From NCBI RefSeq assembly GCF_002949795.1, contig NZ_CP026692.1, positions 4,820,545-4,884,544 of the forward strand: a stretch of 64,000 nt of DNA. The letters are read 5' to 3'. The notes beneath the pieces are model-generated. The model saw only the letters and a program-made list of their open reading frames with translations. It searched no databases and was not told where the DNA came from. Positions 44,402 through 53,072 of this stretch are shown one piece after another. Positions within the stretch are counted from its first letter, which is position 1, and every line of letters starts with the position of its first letter. This DNA comes from Nostoc sp. 'Lobaria pulmonaria (5183) cyanobiont' (GTDB taxonomy: Bacteria > Cyanobacteriota > Cyanobacteriia > Cyanobacteriales > Nostocaceae). The position numbers and the translations under genes are program-made.

Positions 44402-45739
44402 ATGAATAGTCTACAATCTGCTACACCTCCAAAACTTGATAGTTGTAATAACCAAGTTATCCTCGATTACTTTGAGAATGCTTGGCAACTGGAAGAGATA
44501 TTATTGAAGAGTCTAGTTGGGGAAGAGACATTTTATCTCAATCCCGATCCTTTGAGAAATCCTTTAATTTTTTATCTAGGACATTCGGCGATTTTCTACA
44601 TCAACAAATTAATTCAGGTAGGATTATTAGAAAAACGCCTCAATCCAGAGTATGAAATTTTGTTTGAAATTGGAGTAGATCCAGAAAAACCAGAAGAGTT
44701 AAATGAAGCGATCGCTCATTTGGAATGGCCGCAAGTTTCACAAACTTGGGAGTATCGAGAACAAGCATATTCTGTAATTTCTGAACTAATTAAGACAACC
44801 CCAATTACTCTACCAATTCATCCCAATCATCCTCTTTGGGCTTTAATGATGGGGATTGAACACCAACGTATTCACATTGAAACTTCTTCGATGTTAATTC
44901 GCCAACTGCCTATTGAGAGAGTGAAACGTCCTCAAAATTGGCAATATGCCCCTTTTAATGGTTACACTTCTGAGAACGAAATGATAGAAGTTGCTGGTGG
45001 GGTAGCAAAACTCGGTAAAGCCTTAAATGATTCAACTTATGGATGGGATATTGATTATGGCGATCGCACTGTTGAAGTTGCACCCTTTTTTGCCAGTAAA
45101 TATCTGATTACTAATGCCGATTTTATCTATTTTGTTAAGGCTGGTGGCTACGAAAATCAAGAGTATTGGGATGAAGAATCTTGGAATTGGAAAACTCGAT
45201 ACAATATTCAATGTCCCAAATTTTGGTTACATGAAAATGGTAGCTACAAATATCGAGCCATGTTTGATGAAATCGACTTACCCCTAGATTGGCCTGTGGA
45301 AGTCAATCATTATGAAGCTATGGCTTATTGTCGTTGGCAAGGGAAAGATACTCGCTTAATGAGTGAACCAGAGTACCATTTAGCAACTTATAGTAATAGT
45401 TTATTAGATGATGTCGAAAATTATAATCTCAATTTAAAATTTGGCTCCCCTAGTCCTGTTGGGATGTTAGAAACAGCCAAAAGTTCTTCGGGATTGTATG
45501 ATTTACGTGGGAATGTTTGGGAATGGTTGAGTAATAACCTAAACCCTTTTGCAGGATATCAACCTCATTTTCTTTATGAAGATAATTCTGCTATCTTTTT
45601 TGATGATAAACATCAAATGATGTTAGGAGGATGTTGGATAACTAATGGTACAGAAGCTTTAAAATATTACCGCAACTGGTTCCGTCCAAATTTTTATCAG
45701 CACGCTGGTTTTCGGATTGTTCAAGATATCAAAGATTAA
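44402..45739 (+). CDS. OvoA-like 5-histidylcysteine sulfoxide synthase without methyltransferase domain
   Basis: A 445-residue non-heme iron enzyme. An N-terminal DinB-like domain includes DPLRNPLIFYLGHSAIFYIN and the iron motif MGIEHQRIHIETSS (HxxxHxE, about residue 160). The formylglycine-generating-enzyme-like domain has GGVAKLGK, YGWDIDYGDRTVEV, LPLDWPVEVNHYEAMAYCRW and the terminal GNVWEWLS...GGCWITNG...GFRIV. The spacing and strings are those of OvoA, which couples Cys (or a thiol) to His in ovothiol synthesis, rather than EgtB. OvoA normally carries a C-terminal methyltransferase of about 250 residues; this protein ends at the FGE-like domain. A membrane hydroxylase-family gene follows after 38 bases. 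Confidence 0.8.
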   Translation: MNSLQSATPPKLDSCNNQVILDYFENAWQLEEILLKSLVGEETFYLNPDPLRNPLIFYLGHSAIFYINKLIQVGLLEKRLNPEYEILFEIGVDPEKPEELNEAIAHLEWPQVSQTWEYREQAYSVISELIKTTPITLPIHPNHPLWALMMGIEHQRIHIETSSMLIRQLPIERVKRPQNWQYAPFNGYTSENEMIEVAGGVAKLGKALNDSTYGWDIDYGDRTVEVAPFFASKYLITNADFIYFVKAGGYENQEYWDEESWNWKTRYNIQCPKFWLHENGSYKYRAMFDEIDLPLDWPVEVNHYEAMAYCRWQGKDTRLMSEPEYHLATYSNSLLDDVENYNLNLKFGSPSPVGMLETAKSSSGLYDLRGNVWEWLSNNLNPFAGYQPHFLYEDNSAIFFDDKHQMMLGGCWITNGTEALKYYRNWFRPNFYQHAGFRIVQDIKD

Positions 45740-45777
45740 CAGAATATGCCTCAGTCACATCCTATAAGGTTACAGAG

Positions 45778-46629
45778 ATGCAAAAAATTTTGAATTTCTG
45801 TTTTGAGATCGAATTTTATCTGAAGATCGCTATTAGTTGTACGATTGTTCAGCAGGTATTTTATTTGCTGTTAAATAATATCAAGATCGACTTTATAACG
45901 CAGGTGCTGTTGTATTGGCTCCTTGGTTCTATTTCATTTTATAGTATTGGCATTCTCATTGAAAAAGGAATCAAAAGTAACGATGTTTTAAGAGATAAGC
46001 TGACTGCAAGGGTCAAGAAAGTCAAAAATCAAGAATTTCCTTCCTTTACTATCAAAGGCATTATAACAGGAGAAATTAAAGCTTTTCTATTAGCACTCAT
46101 AACTCTATATCTAGCTCCAGAGGTTCATAGAGGAAATAGCTTACTCTTAAACCTTGAATGGTTCTTGATGAGAATAGTTGCTGCTGATTTCTGTTTTTAT
46201 ATTGCTCATCGGTTCTTGCACACAAGATTCTTGCAGAAAATCCATCTTAAACATCATGAGTTTCGTGACTCATCAAGTTTTGTTGCTGGACACAAGAGTT
46301 TGGTTGAATATATTATTGTTGCGATCGCTGACGTTTTGCCTATTTTTATATTTGGATATGACATCACTCAACTATGTGCATGGAGCATTATAGGCAATGC
46401 TTACAACTTAGAAGGTCATAGTTCTTTGTCAATATTTTTCATTCCATCAGATTTTCACGATCTTCATCATACTTGCTTTCATGGAAACTATGGCATTCAG
46501 GGATTCTGGGATAGAATATTCAACACACTAAATCCTCCTACTAAGAAGCCGGGAATTATGTTTCCTGTGAGTTCGATCGAGTATACACTTATTAAGTCAT
46601 CTATTAGTAAGGACACAGAAAAAATATAA
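45778..46629 (+). CDS. Fatty-acid hydroxylase/sterol desaturase superfamily membrane protein
   Basis: A 283-residue integral membrane diiron protein. Histidine boxes are HRFLH (AADFCFYIAHRFLHTRFL), HLKHHEF and the C-terminal HDLHHTCFHGNYGI, with an isolated His (EGHSS) between, as in the sterol-desaturase/fatty-acid-hydroxylase superfamily. Several hydrophobic segments surround them. It would use O2 to hydroxylate or desaturate a lipid-like or other hydrophobic substrate. It starts 38 bases after the OvoA-like gene on the same strand, so a shared transcript is likely. That pairing with a sulfoxide synthase is not one I know. Codon use is AT-rich like its partner's. Confidence 0.88.
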   Translation: MQKILNFCFEIEFYLKIAISCTIVQQVFYLLLNNIKIDFITQVLLYWLLGSISFYSIGILIEKGIKSNDVLRDKLTARVKKVKNQEFPSFTIKGIITGEIKAFLLALITLYLAPEVHRGNSLLLNLEWFLMRIVAADFCFYIAHRFLHTRFLQKIHLKHHEFRDSSSFVAGHKSLVEYIIVAIADVLPIFIFGYDITQLCAWSIIGNAYNLEGHSSLSIFFIPSDFHDLHHTCFHGNYGIQGFWDRIFNTLNPPTKKPGIMFPVSSIEYTLIKSSISKDTEKI

Positions 46630-46765
46630 TTCAACTAAAAAAATTATCATATTATAGCTTTTCCTAATTATACAAGTTACATCATAGTTCCCTCTTCGCT
46701 TGCGGTGAGGGAGTTCTTGTACCTGCTTCAACTACAACTAATTGGCAAAGACTATTAACTGGACT

Positions 46766-47088
46766 TTAGACTAAAAAAGAGCGATCGTCAGGCACGCTAC
46801 CGACAGCCATTAGGGTATCATCTACTTGTTCTGTCAGTTGTCGCAGTCCAATCAAAACTTCGGTGAGGTTAGCAGCTAGTTGATAATCCGGCACAAATTC
46901 ATCTAAATCAAAACTGGCTGGTAAAATGTCTCGGTTAGATTGGGCAGCAATCAGGCTATTGTTGACAAAAGCTAGTCTTTTATCGCCCATCTTAAATAAG
47001 TTGGTCGTTCTTCTGCACTGAGGGTAACAAGAAAAGGCAACTTTGCTTGGATAGTCGCAATCGACCAGGCTGAGATATTAAAAGACAT
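46766..47088 (-). pseudogene. RND pump start codons fused to a hypothetical gene, frameshifted
   Basis: ATG 47088 reads MSFNISAWSI, which I recognise as the extreme N-terminus of cyanobacterial HAE1/AcrB-type RND transporters, immediately followed by ATIQAKLPFLVTLSAEERPT from an unrelated small family. After a frame change near 46990 that family continues as KMGDKRLAFVNNSLIAAQ and LRQLTEQVDDTLMAVGSV and stops at 46766. So more than 1000 codons of the pump that should follow the membrane fusion protein gene have been lost, and the gene is joined to the remains of another. The product is unlikely to function. Confidence 0.6.
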
Positions 47089-47123
47089 CGGGAAATTTTA
47101 GATTTCAGATTTTGAATTAGTCA

Positions 47124-48611
47124 TTAGTCATTGGTTATTTTTCCCCATTCCCTTGAATTTGCAACTCGAACCAGATCGCCATCTTTGAGATAACCTGCAC
47201 CATCAACTACAACGCGATCGCCTAACTGTAACCCACTCTTGATTTCCACTGTGTCGTTATTACCAGGATCTCCTAACTCGACTTTCTGGCTGCTGGCCGT
47301 ATTTTCACCCGATAAGATGAATACAATTACACTTGCGTCAGCTTGGGACTGCACTGCTTTTTGTGGCACTACCATTCTCATCCCTGAGTCAGTAGTAATT
47401 GCAGCACTAGCAAACATTCCTGGTTTTAGTAAAGTTGTTGGTGGCAAGTCAATTTTCACTGTCGCCTCACGTCTTTGCTCGTTGATCTGTGGTTGTATAT
47501 CCCTGACTCGTCCCTGCGATCGCACCCGCCGATCGGCATCAGAAGTAACTTGCACTGATGCGCCAATTTTCACCTGAGTTAGTTGAGTTTCGGGCACCTT
47601 CGCCTGAAGTTCTAGCTTTTCATCTCGGATAATCGAAAATAGCTTTTGTGTGCCACCAATCACCGTTCCCACCTGGGTTTGCGGCGGTACACCAGTGACA
47701 TCACCGACTCTAACCAGCTTCTCGGCGATTACTCCCGAAACCGGCGCACGTACCACCGTTTGTCCCAACTGAGTTTGCAGTTGTTGTACCTTGGCAGCAC
47801 TGCTCTTGACATCGGCTTTGGCTTTGTTGACGATCGCTTGGGCGTTATTAATATTGGCTTGGGCACTGCCGATATTAGCCTGAGCGCTACGTATATTTTC
47901 TTGGGACAGGTTCACAACTTCTATGGCAGTTTTTACAGCGTAAGAACGAGTATCAAGTTCTTGTTTGCTAATCGTCCCAGAGTCAGCAAGTTGTTGATAG
48001 CGCTGATAATTCTTAGCTGCTTCCTCTAACCTCGCCTTAGCTTGAGCTAAATCAGCTTGTTTTTGCGGGACTATTGCTCTATTTGATGCCAAATCTGCCT
48101 GCTTGGATGCCAAATCGGCTTGTTTGGATGCCACATCTGCTTGTTTCGATTCCACATCTGCTTTTGCTTGGCTAATTTGGCTTTGCAGTATGGAACCATC
48201 TAACAGCGCCAACACTTGACCTTGTTTGACAAAAGCTCCTTCTTTGACATTTCCTGGGATGCTTTTAATTTGTAAACCGTTTGTTTGCGGTAGCACCGGA
48301 ATTAAATCACTTGCGGCTACAGTCCCAGTAGTTTTGAGTGTACGGACAACATGGGCGGTTTCGACTGTGGCGATGGTGACTGTCATCGCTGGGTTAACTT
48401 TTTTATCCGTTACCGCACTTTGTTGACGGGATGGAAAACGATTTAATACACTCATCCCAACCAAGGCGATCGCAATTCCTAAACCAGTACCCAAGAATAA
48501 TGGCTTCAACCACCCCCTCGTTTGTTTTTGATCTGATTTGCTCAAAAAATTCCTATCTTCAGAGGTTATAGCTTCTTCCACCTCAACTTCTGAAAGACTT
48601 TCATCGCTCAC
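47124..48611 (-). CDS. RND efflux periplasmic adaptor (membrane fusion protein)
   Basis: A 495-residue HlyD/AcrA-type adaptor. A single N-terminal membrane helix (PLFLGTGLGIAIALVGMSVL) precedes the barrel-sandwich half VLPQTNGLQIKSIPGNVKEG and a long alpha-helical hairpin with heptad-type repeats SKQADVASKQADLASKQADL. GQTVVRAPVSGVIAEKLVRV completes the lipoyl-like domain, followed by the beta-barrel and membrane-proximal domains (PQINEQRREATVKIDLPPTT, LQLGDRVVVDGAGYL). It links an inner-membrane RND pump to an outer-membrane channel. The pump gene that should follow at 47088 is destroyed, so this adaptor is probably an orphan unless it serves another pump. Confidence 0.9.
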   Translation of the reverse strand: MSDESLSEVEVEEAITSEDRNFLSKSDQKQTRGWLKPLFLGTGLGIAIALVGMSVLNRFPSRQQSAVTDKKVNPAMTVTIATVETAHVVRTLKTTGTVAASDLIPVLPQTNGLQIKSIPGNVKEGAFVKQGQVLALLDGSILQSQISQAKADVESKQADVASKQADLASKQADLASNRAIVPQKQADLAQAKARLEEAAKNYQRYQQLADSGTISKQELDTRSYAVKTAIEVVNLSQENIRSAQANIGSAQANINNAQAIVNKAKADVKSSAAKVQQLQTQLGQTVVRAPVSGVIAEKLVRVGDVTGVPPQTQVGTVIGGTQKLFSIIRDEKLELQAKVPETQLTQVKIGASVQVTSDADRRVRSQGRVRDIQPQINEQRREATVKIDLPPTTLLKPGMFASAAITTDSGMRMVVPQKAVQSQADASVIVFILSGENTASSQKVELGDPGNNDTVEIKSGLQLGDRVVVDGAGYLKDGDLVRVANSREWGKITND

Positions 48612-49159
48612 AGTTTCACCTCTACTTTCTGTCTATGCATACCAAATCTTGGTATTTTCTTAAGAAAACTTGAAGTTTATTTACTTCGATATCAACTATG
48701 ACGCATTTCATCGTAAATGTCTTTTATCTGCAATAGTATATAATACAACTTTAGCTATCAGAGAAATTACTAACAAAAAATGATAATAAATTTTATGTAG
48801 ATTATGGTAAAAAAATTTTCTCATCTTATAGAGCTACTCTATGTCACACACCATCTGTATTTAGATCACTGTCAACCAATGCTTAGATATGAAAAACTGA
48901 TATAGTTCATCTAGATTTATCTAACTAGAATCGAAAGTATTTATGTACCTTGGTACACCAGTAAATTATTTTTTATACATAATCAATCATTTCTCTAAAG
49001 CCTTTGGTTGTCAGGAAGCCGTGTATCCAGACATGGATAAAGCTAGCGTCTACAGCTACACGTGAGTTACAAAGGAATTCCAGCAAGGGTAGCCTTGATT
49101 ATGGAATTTTGAAATCAATCAAATCAATAAAAAATTGATATTTACCAGAGTAAGCAGAT
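48612..49159. other. AT-rich intergenic region between divergent genes
   Basis: About 550 bases with no recognisable gene or repeat. It should hold the promoter of the membrane fusion protein (minus) and of the HD-domain gene (plus). Confidence 0.5.
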
Positions 49160-50041
49160 ATGTTCAATGCCACTGAAATTTTAATTGATGCCTTCGTAAA
49201 TGAAATTCGAGACGGCTATCGCCGCACTTATGGCTGCTTTAAAAATGATTATCAGGACATTATCGCCTGGGCAGGTAACATGGCTTTGGAAAACATTGCC
49301 AATAGCGATGCCCTTTATCACAATGTTGAACACACAGTCTTAGTCACCCTGGTGGGACAAGAAATTTTACGTGGCAAACACATCAGGGAAGGCGGTGTTT
49401 CTAGTGAAGACTGGTTGCATTGTATTATTTCTTTAGTCAGTCATGATATTGGTTATGTTAAGGGAGTTTGCCGACAAGACCGAGAAACAGCAAACTTATA
49501 TGCCACAGGTAAAAATGGCAAAATGATTTCTGTGGCTGCTGGCGCTTCTGATGCCAGTCTCACACCGTATCATGTTGATAGAGCCAAGCTATTTATTGAT
49601 GAGCGTTTTGGAGGTCACAAGTTAATAGATGCTGAGGCAATTAAGAGCAATATTGAATTGACTCGATTTCCCGTACCTGCGGCTGAGGATCATCAAGATA
49701 CAAAGTGCTTTGCAGGATTAGTGCGTGCTGCTGATTTGATAGGTCAATTAAGCGACCCGCGTTACCTGAAGAAAATTACTTCTTTATTTTACGAATTTGA
49801 AGAAACTGGTGTAAATAAAGTTTTGGGCTATAAAACTCCTGCCGATTTGCGTAACAACTACGCTAAGTTTTACTGGAATGGCGTCTATCCTTATATCCAA
49901 GAAGGACTGCATTACCTATCATTGACACAACAGGGAAAACAAATTCTCGCTAATCTCTACTCAAACGTATTTGTTGTGGAACATGAAAAACAACAGGAAG
50001 AACAGCAGCGGTATTTAGAGAAGTTAGCAGTTAAGAGTTAG
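49160..50041 (+). CDS. HD-domain metal-dependent phosphohydrolase
   Basis: A 293-residue cyanobacterial protein. HNVEHTVLVTLVGQEIL, HCIISLVSHDIGYVKGVC (the HD pair) and FAGLVRAADLIGQLSDPRYL (the distal Asp) give the H...HD...D arrangement of HD-domain hydrolases, which act on nucleotides, cyclic nucleotides or related phosphates. The protein has no GGDEF, PAS or other sensor domain, so the substrate is unknown. It ends with a charged helix EKQQEEQQRYLEKLA. It is a conserved type in filamentous cyanobacteria as far as I recall. The spacer to the next gene contains direct repeats of TAACTCATAACTCCTAA type, so it is probably transcribed alone. Confidence 0.85.
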   Translation: MFNATEILIDAFVNEIRDGYRRTYGCFKNDYQDIIAWAGNMALENIANSDALYHNVEHTVLVTLVGQEILRGKHIREGGVSSEDWLHCIISLVSHDIGYVKGVCRQDRETANLYATGKNGKMISVAAGASDASLTPYHVDRAKLFIDERFGGHKLIDAEAIKSNIELTRFPVPAAEDHQDTKCFAGLVRAADLIGQLSDPRYLKKITSLFYEFEETGVNKVLGYKTPADLRNNYAKFYWNGVYPYIQEGLHYLSLTQQGKQILANLYSNVFVVEHEKQQEEQQRYLEKLAVKS

Positions 50042-50159
50042 GAACGCGATTAACCCTTGTCTGTACAGGAGTTGGGAGTTGAAAATTATTAATCATGAGT
50101 TATGAATTAAGATAAAAGCTTAATAACTCATAACTCCTAATTTATAACTCCTAACTACT

Positions 50160-51275
50160 ATGGATTGGTGGCGACGACTTAAGAAAAATCCTTTGGCACG
50201 CTTTGGGGCAATTTTGCTGTTAATTTTCTATATAGGAGTAATTGCAGCTGATTTCGTAGCTCCTTATGACCCCTATGCTTCACAGCCTAATGGTTCACTC
50301 CTGCCACCAACTAAGATACACTGGGTTTCTCAATCAGGGCAGTTTACCGGACCTTATGTTTATCCGACGACTCAGGGAGATACGAATTTAGATACAGGCG
50401 ATCGCGAACTCATTGTAGACTCGACAAAGCCTTCACCCTTGCGTCTATTTGTCTCCGGGCCAGAATATCGATTGTTGCAGATGAGTTTGCCACTACCGCC
50501 GAAGTGGGATGAAGTCACAATCTTTGGTGGTATTCCCTTAAATTGGCATTTATTTGGCACAACAACTGGCGCAAAAATCAATATTTTGGGCACTGATGAC
50601 CAAGGCCGCGACCAATTTAGTCGCCTCCTACATGGCGGTCGCATCAGTATGTTTATTGGGATTTTTGGAATTATCATTACCTATCCCCTCGGTTTGCTTA
50701 TCGGGGGAATTTCCGGCTATTTGGGTGGTGTAACTGATAGTATCATTATGCGCTTGGCAGAAGTGCTAATGACTTTCCCTAGTATTTATCTTTTGGTGAC
50801 TTTGGGCGCAGTCTTACCACCTGGCTTAAGCAGTACCCAGCGCTTTTTGCTGATTGTGGTGATTACTTCGGTTATTAGCTGGGCTGGTTTAGCACGGGTA
50901 ATTCGGGGACAGGTACTATCAATTAAAGAGCGAGAATTTGTCCAAGCAGCGCGTGCGATGGGCGGGAACCCAATTTATATCATCCTCCGTCACGTTTTGC
51001 CACAAACGGCTAGTTATGTCGTTATCTCCGCTACCCTTGCAATTCCCAGCTTTATTGGCGCAGAGGCAATACTAAGTCTCATCGGTTTAGGAATTCAACA
51101 ACCAGACCCTTCTTGGGGCAATATGCTTTCTCTGGCTAGCAATGCTTCAATTTTGGTACTGCAACCTTGGTTAATTTGGCCGCCGGCTGTGCTGATTATT
51201 CTCACAGTATTGGCATTCAACTTACTTGGTGATGGGCTAAGAGATGCACTTGACCCGCGCAGTTTAAGAAGATAA
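50160..51275 (+). CDS. dppC: Peptide/nickel-type ABC transporter permease (DppC-like)
   Basis: A 371-residue inner-membrane permease. The N-terminus KNPLARFGAILLLIFYIGVI with FVAPYDPY is typical of DppC/OppC, followed by a periplasmic loop ending in FGTDDQGRDQFSRLLHG-like sequence (LGTDDQGRDQFSRLLHGGR). The EAA cytoplasmic loop is AARAMGGNPIYIILRHVLPQ and the end is GDGLRDALDPRSLRR. An insert of about 90 residues before the GTDDQGRD motif is longer than in enterobacterial DppC but usual in cyanobacteria. It should pair with the DppB-like permease at 56565 and the binding protein at 57741, but lies over 5 kb from them in the opposite orientation. Confidence 0.93.
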   Translation: MDWWRRLKKNPLARFGAILLLIFYIGVIAADFVAPYDPYASQPNGSLLPPTKIHWVSQSGQFTGPYVYPTTQGDTNLDTGDRELIVDSTKPSPLRLFVSGPEYRLLQMSLPLPPKWDEVTIFGGIPLNWHLFGTTTGAKINILGTDDQGRDQFSRLLHGGRISMFIGIFGIIITYPLGLLIGGISGYLGGVTDSIIMRLAEVLMTFPSIYLLVTLGAVLPPGLSSTQRFLLIVVITSVISWAGLARVIRGQVLSIKEREFVQAARAMGGNPIYIILRHVLPQTASYVVISATLAIPSFIGAEAILSLIGLGIQQPDPSWGNMLSLASNASILVLQPWLIWPPAVLIILTVLAFNLLGDGLRDALDPRSLRR

Positions 51276-51285
51276 GCCCTCAATA

Positions 51286-51507
51286 ATAGTAAATGGTGTC
51301 GCCGAAATGGCAAATGCGATCGCTGATATAACAAATGCTGTCGCCGAAATAGCAAATGCTGTCACTGAAATAGCAAATGCGATCGCCGAAATAACAAATG
51401 CGAACGCTGAAATAACAAATGCGAACGCCGAAGTAGCAAATGTATTCGCTGAAGTAACAAATGCGAGCGCTGATATAACAAATGCTGTCGCCGAAATAGC
51501 AAATGCT
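51286..51507. repeat. 21-base minisatellite after dppC
   Basis: Ten full units and one partial unit of the form ATAACAAATGCGATCGCCGA plus one base, starting 11 bases after the dppC stop. Some units contain HIP1 octamers or close variants. The plus strand is open from ATG 51307 to 51510 (heptads such as EIANAVA, 67 residues) and the minus strand is open too, as expected from a 21-base period. Translation is not supported by a ribosome-binding site that I can see. Confidence 0.88.
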
Positions 51508-51572
51508 TAGGCGTAGCCAGCTGTAGGTATCGCTCAAATAAAAATGGCAGTCTTAGTACAATACGCTTGGGT

Positions 51573-51706
51573 TAGGGACTTCCAAGGAATAAATTACTCA
51601 ACAAAAACCAAAAGTCCAAATTTTAATCATAATGATAATCATTATGATAGGGGAAGAGGCGGTTGCCGTCGGCAACCGTCTCTTCCCCGCTCAATTATCA
51701 ATGAAA
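51573..51706. mobile_element. Solo end of an ISAzo13-like element with Fur-box-like palindrome and long hairpin
   Basis: TAGGGACTTCCAAGGAATAA begins a stretch nearly identical, in reverse orientation, to the right end of the insertion sequence at 53073-54433. It contains an almost perfect 23-base palindrome at 51626-51648 (core AATGATAATCATT) and a 39-base hairpin at 51650-51688 with 17-18-base arms (GGGGAAGAGGCGGTTGCC). No transposase is attached. Confidence 0.75.
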
Positions 51707-51780
51707 AACTGCTAGTCTTAAAGAATATACTGCTGTTTTTCTTTATATTACGAGTAGCTAGCGAGGATCAAATTTTAAAT

Positions 51781-51996
51781 ATGGCTTTTGAGCAAATCGA
51801 AGCATTTTTAAAGAAAATGCAGTCTGAACCTGAACTTAAAAACGAGGTGCTCGCAGCACCAACCGCAGATGATATTGCGCGAATAGCACTAAAGCTTGGT
51901 TTTGAATTTTCAGGTGATGAATTATTGAGAATGTCAGGTAAGAAAGTTGGCAGCATTACTGTTAGAAAAACTGATCTTCCTGGAGAGTACAACTAG
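51781..51996 (+). CDS. Nif11-like leader peptide family protein (71 aa)
   Basis: MAFEQIEAFLKKMQSEPELK, then NEVLAAPTADDIARIALKLG and FEFSGDELLRMSG, is the Nif11-like domain (short helices with the pattern EQxxxFLxxxxxDPELxxxL...A..I.AxxxGFxxS.xEL). Such domains are leader peptides of ribosomally made, modified peptides, or short stand-alone proteins near nitrogen-fixation genes. The tail after the domain, KKVGSITVRKTDLPGEYN, lacks the usual Gly-Gly cleavage motif and cysteines, so this copy is more likely a stand-alone Nif11 protein than a lanthipeptide precursor. No modification enzyme is in the window. It sits between IS ends, suggesting mobility. Confidence 0.7.
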   Translation: MAFEQIEAFLKKMQSEPELKNEVLAAPTADDIARIALKLGFEFSGDELLRMSGKKVGSITVRKTDLPGEYN

Positions 51997-52017
51997 GGGT
52001 CACGCGAGAATTTTTGA

Positions 52018-52058
52018 AGAAGGCAGAAGGCAGAAGGCAGAGGGCAGAGGGCAGAAGG
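52018..52058. repeat. Heptanucleotide short tandem repeat
   Basis: About six units of AGAAGGC/AGAGGGC. The gap 51997-52395 also holds a palindrome-rich interspersed repeat (52070-52200, with CTTCTGCCTCCTGCCCTCTG) complementary in composition to this tract. Confidence 0.75.
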
Positions 52059-52257
52059 AACAATTGAATGGGGATTCAGACCCCAACCAATTGTCGGCGC
52101 CGTGTAGACGGCGGGGCTTTAAACCCTTGTTCCCTTTGGTCACGGGCAGAGGGCTGGAAGCAGTATTCCCTTCTGCCTCCTGCCCTCTGCCTTTCTTCGG
52201 TAAAAAATCGTACGCTAAGGGATCTAATCCCCAATCAAAGCACCATGATTATTGGTA

Positions 52258-52329
52258 TTACCCTTCTTTACACACTGCACGAAAGCCAATGTTTCCGATG
52301 ATGCTGGCTTGCTGGAGATGTTGAGGGAA
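52258..52329 (-). pseudogene. Possible formylglycine-generating-enzyme C-terminal scrap
   Basis: The minus strand reads FPQHLQQASIIGNIGFRAVC, then KEG and a stop. NIGFRAVC at the very end is the usual C-terminus of FGE-sulfatase-domain proteins. Only about 23 codons remain, so the call is weak. Confidence 0.35.
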
Positions 52330-52395
52330 AACATCAGCTATTTCCGGTCAAAACCAATGAACATTCCTAAAATTACCATCCTACTCGACCAGGGT

Positions 52396-53072
52396 TAGGG
52401 ACTTCCAAAGAATAAATTAATCAACAAAAACCAAGAAATTACGCTCAAACAATAATGATAATCATTGTAAGAGGGGGAGAAAGCAACCGTTTTCTCCCCC
52501 TCTTAAATATCCATGAGAAGCTTTGCACTTTGTAGTAAATGTCAAGTGCATGATAATAATTAGTATTGAATATTTTTACAACTTCAAGCTTTTAGAAAAA
52601 TTGACTCCTCTTACGTTATCCCACCATAGATATCAATAAACCACTTACCTAAATTGGGGAATTTTTCATGCGTAGAATTGGTGAGACGCTCGATTTGCTT
52701 TTCAATTTCATCCATAGCTTTTTTAGTAAGTTTAACTCCGCTTTCGTAAGCTTGAGTTACTAACTTGACAACAGGATGCTTCCCTTTCCATGTCATATTT
52801 TGAGCAAAGTTTAAAGCTGTCTCTACTTCATCCAAAATACTACCATTCCAAGATTTTTCTAATATGCCCCATGTTCGCTCGATGGGATTATATTTACTGT
52901 GATATGGGGGATAGTAAGCTAAACGTATATTCAGTTGGTTAGATTGAGCGAATTCTACTATACGTTTCATGAACTGGGTGCGCCGAGAATGATTTTCTCC
53001 ACCATTATCTTGATTAATAAGAAGTGTTTTTATATCTGGGAATCGCCAACTCTCGCTTTTCCAAAAATCAGC
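52396..53072 (-). mobile_element. ISAzo13-like element A, partial, with 3-prime part of the transposase
   Basis: The left terminus TAGGGACTTCCAAAGAATAA is followed by a Fur-box-like core (52454-52466) and a hairpin (52471-52502). The minus-strand frame 52611-53069 encodes the C-terminal half of a DDE transposase: FWKSESWRFPDIKTLLINQD, NGGENHSRRTQF, YYPPYHSKYNPIERTWGILE and MTWKGKHPVVKLV. NQDNGGEN carries a catalytic Asp and NPIERTWG the Glu. These are marks of the ISAzo13 family. The 5-prime half is missing: element B begins exactly where it should continue. Confidence 0.8.
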
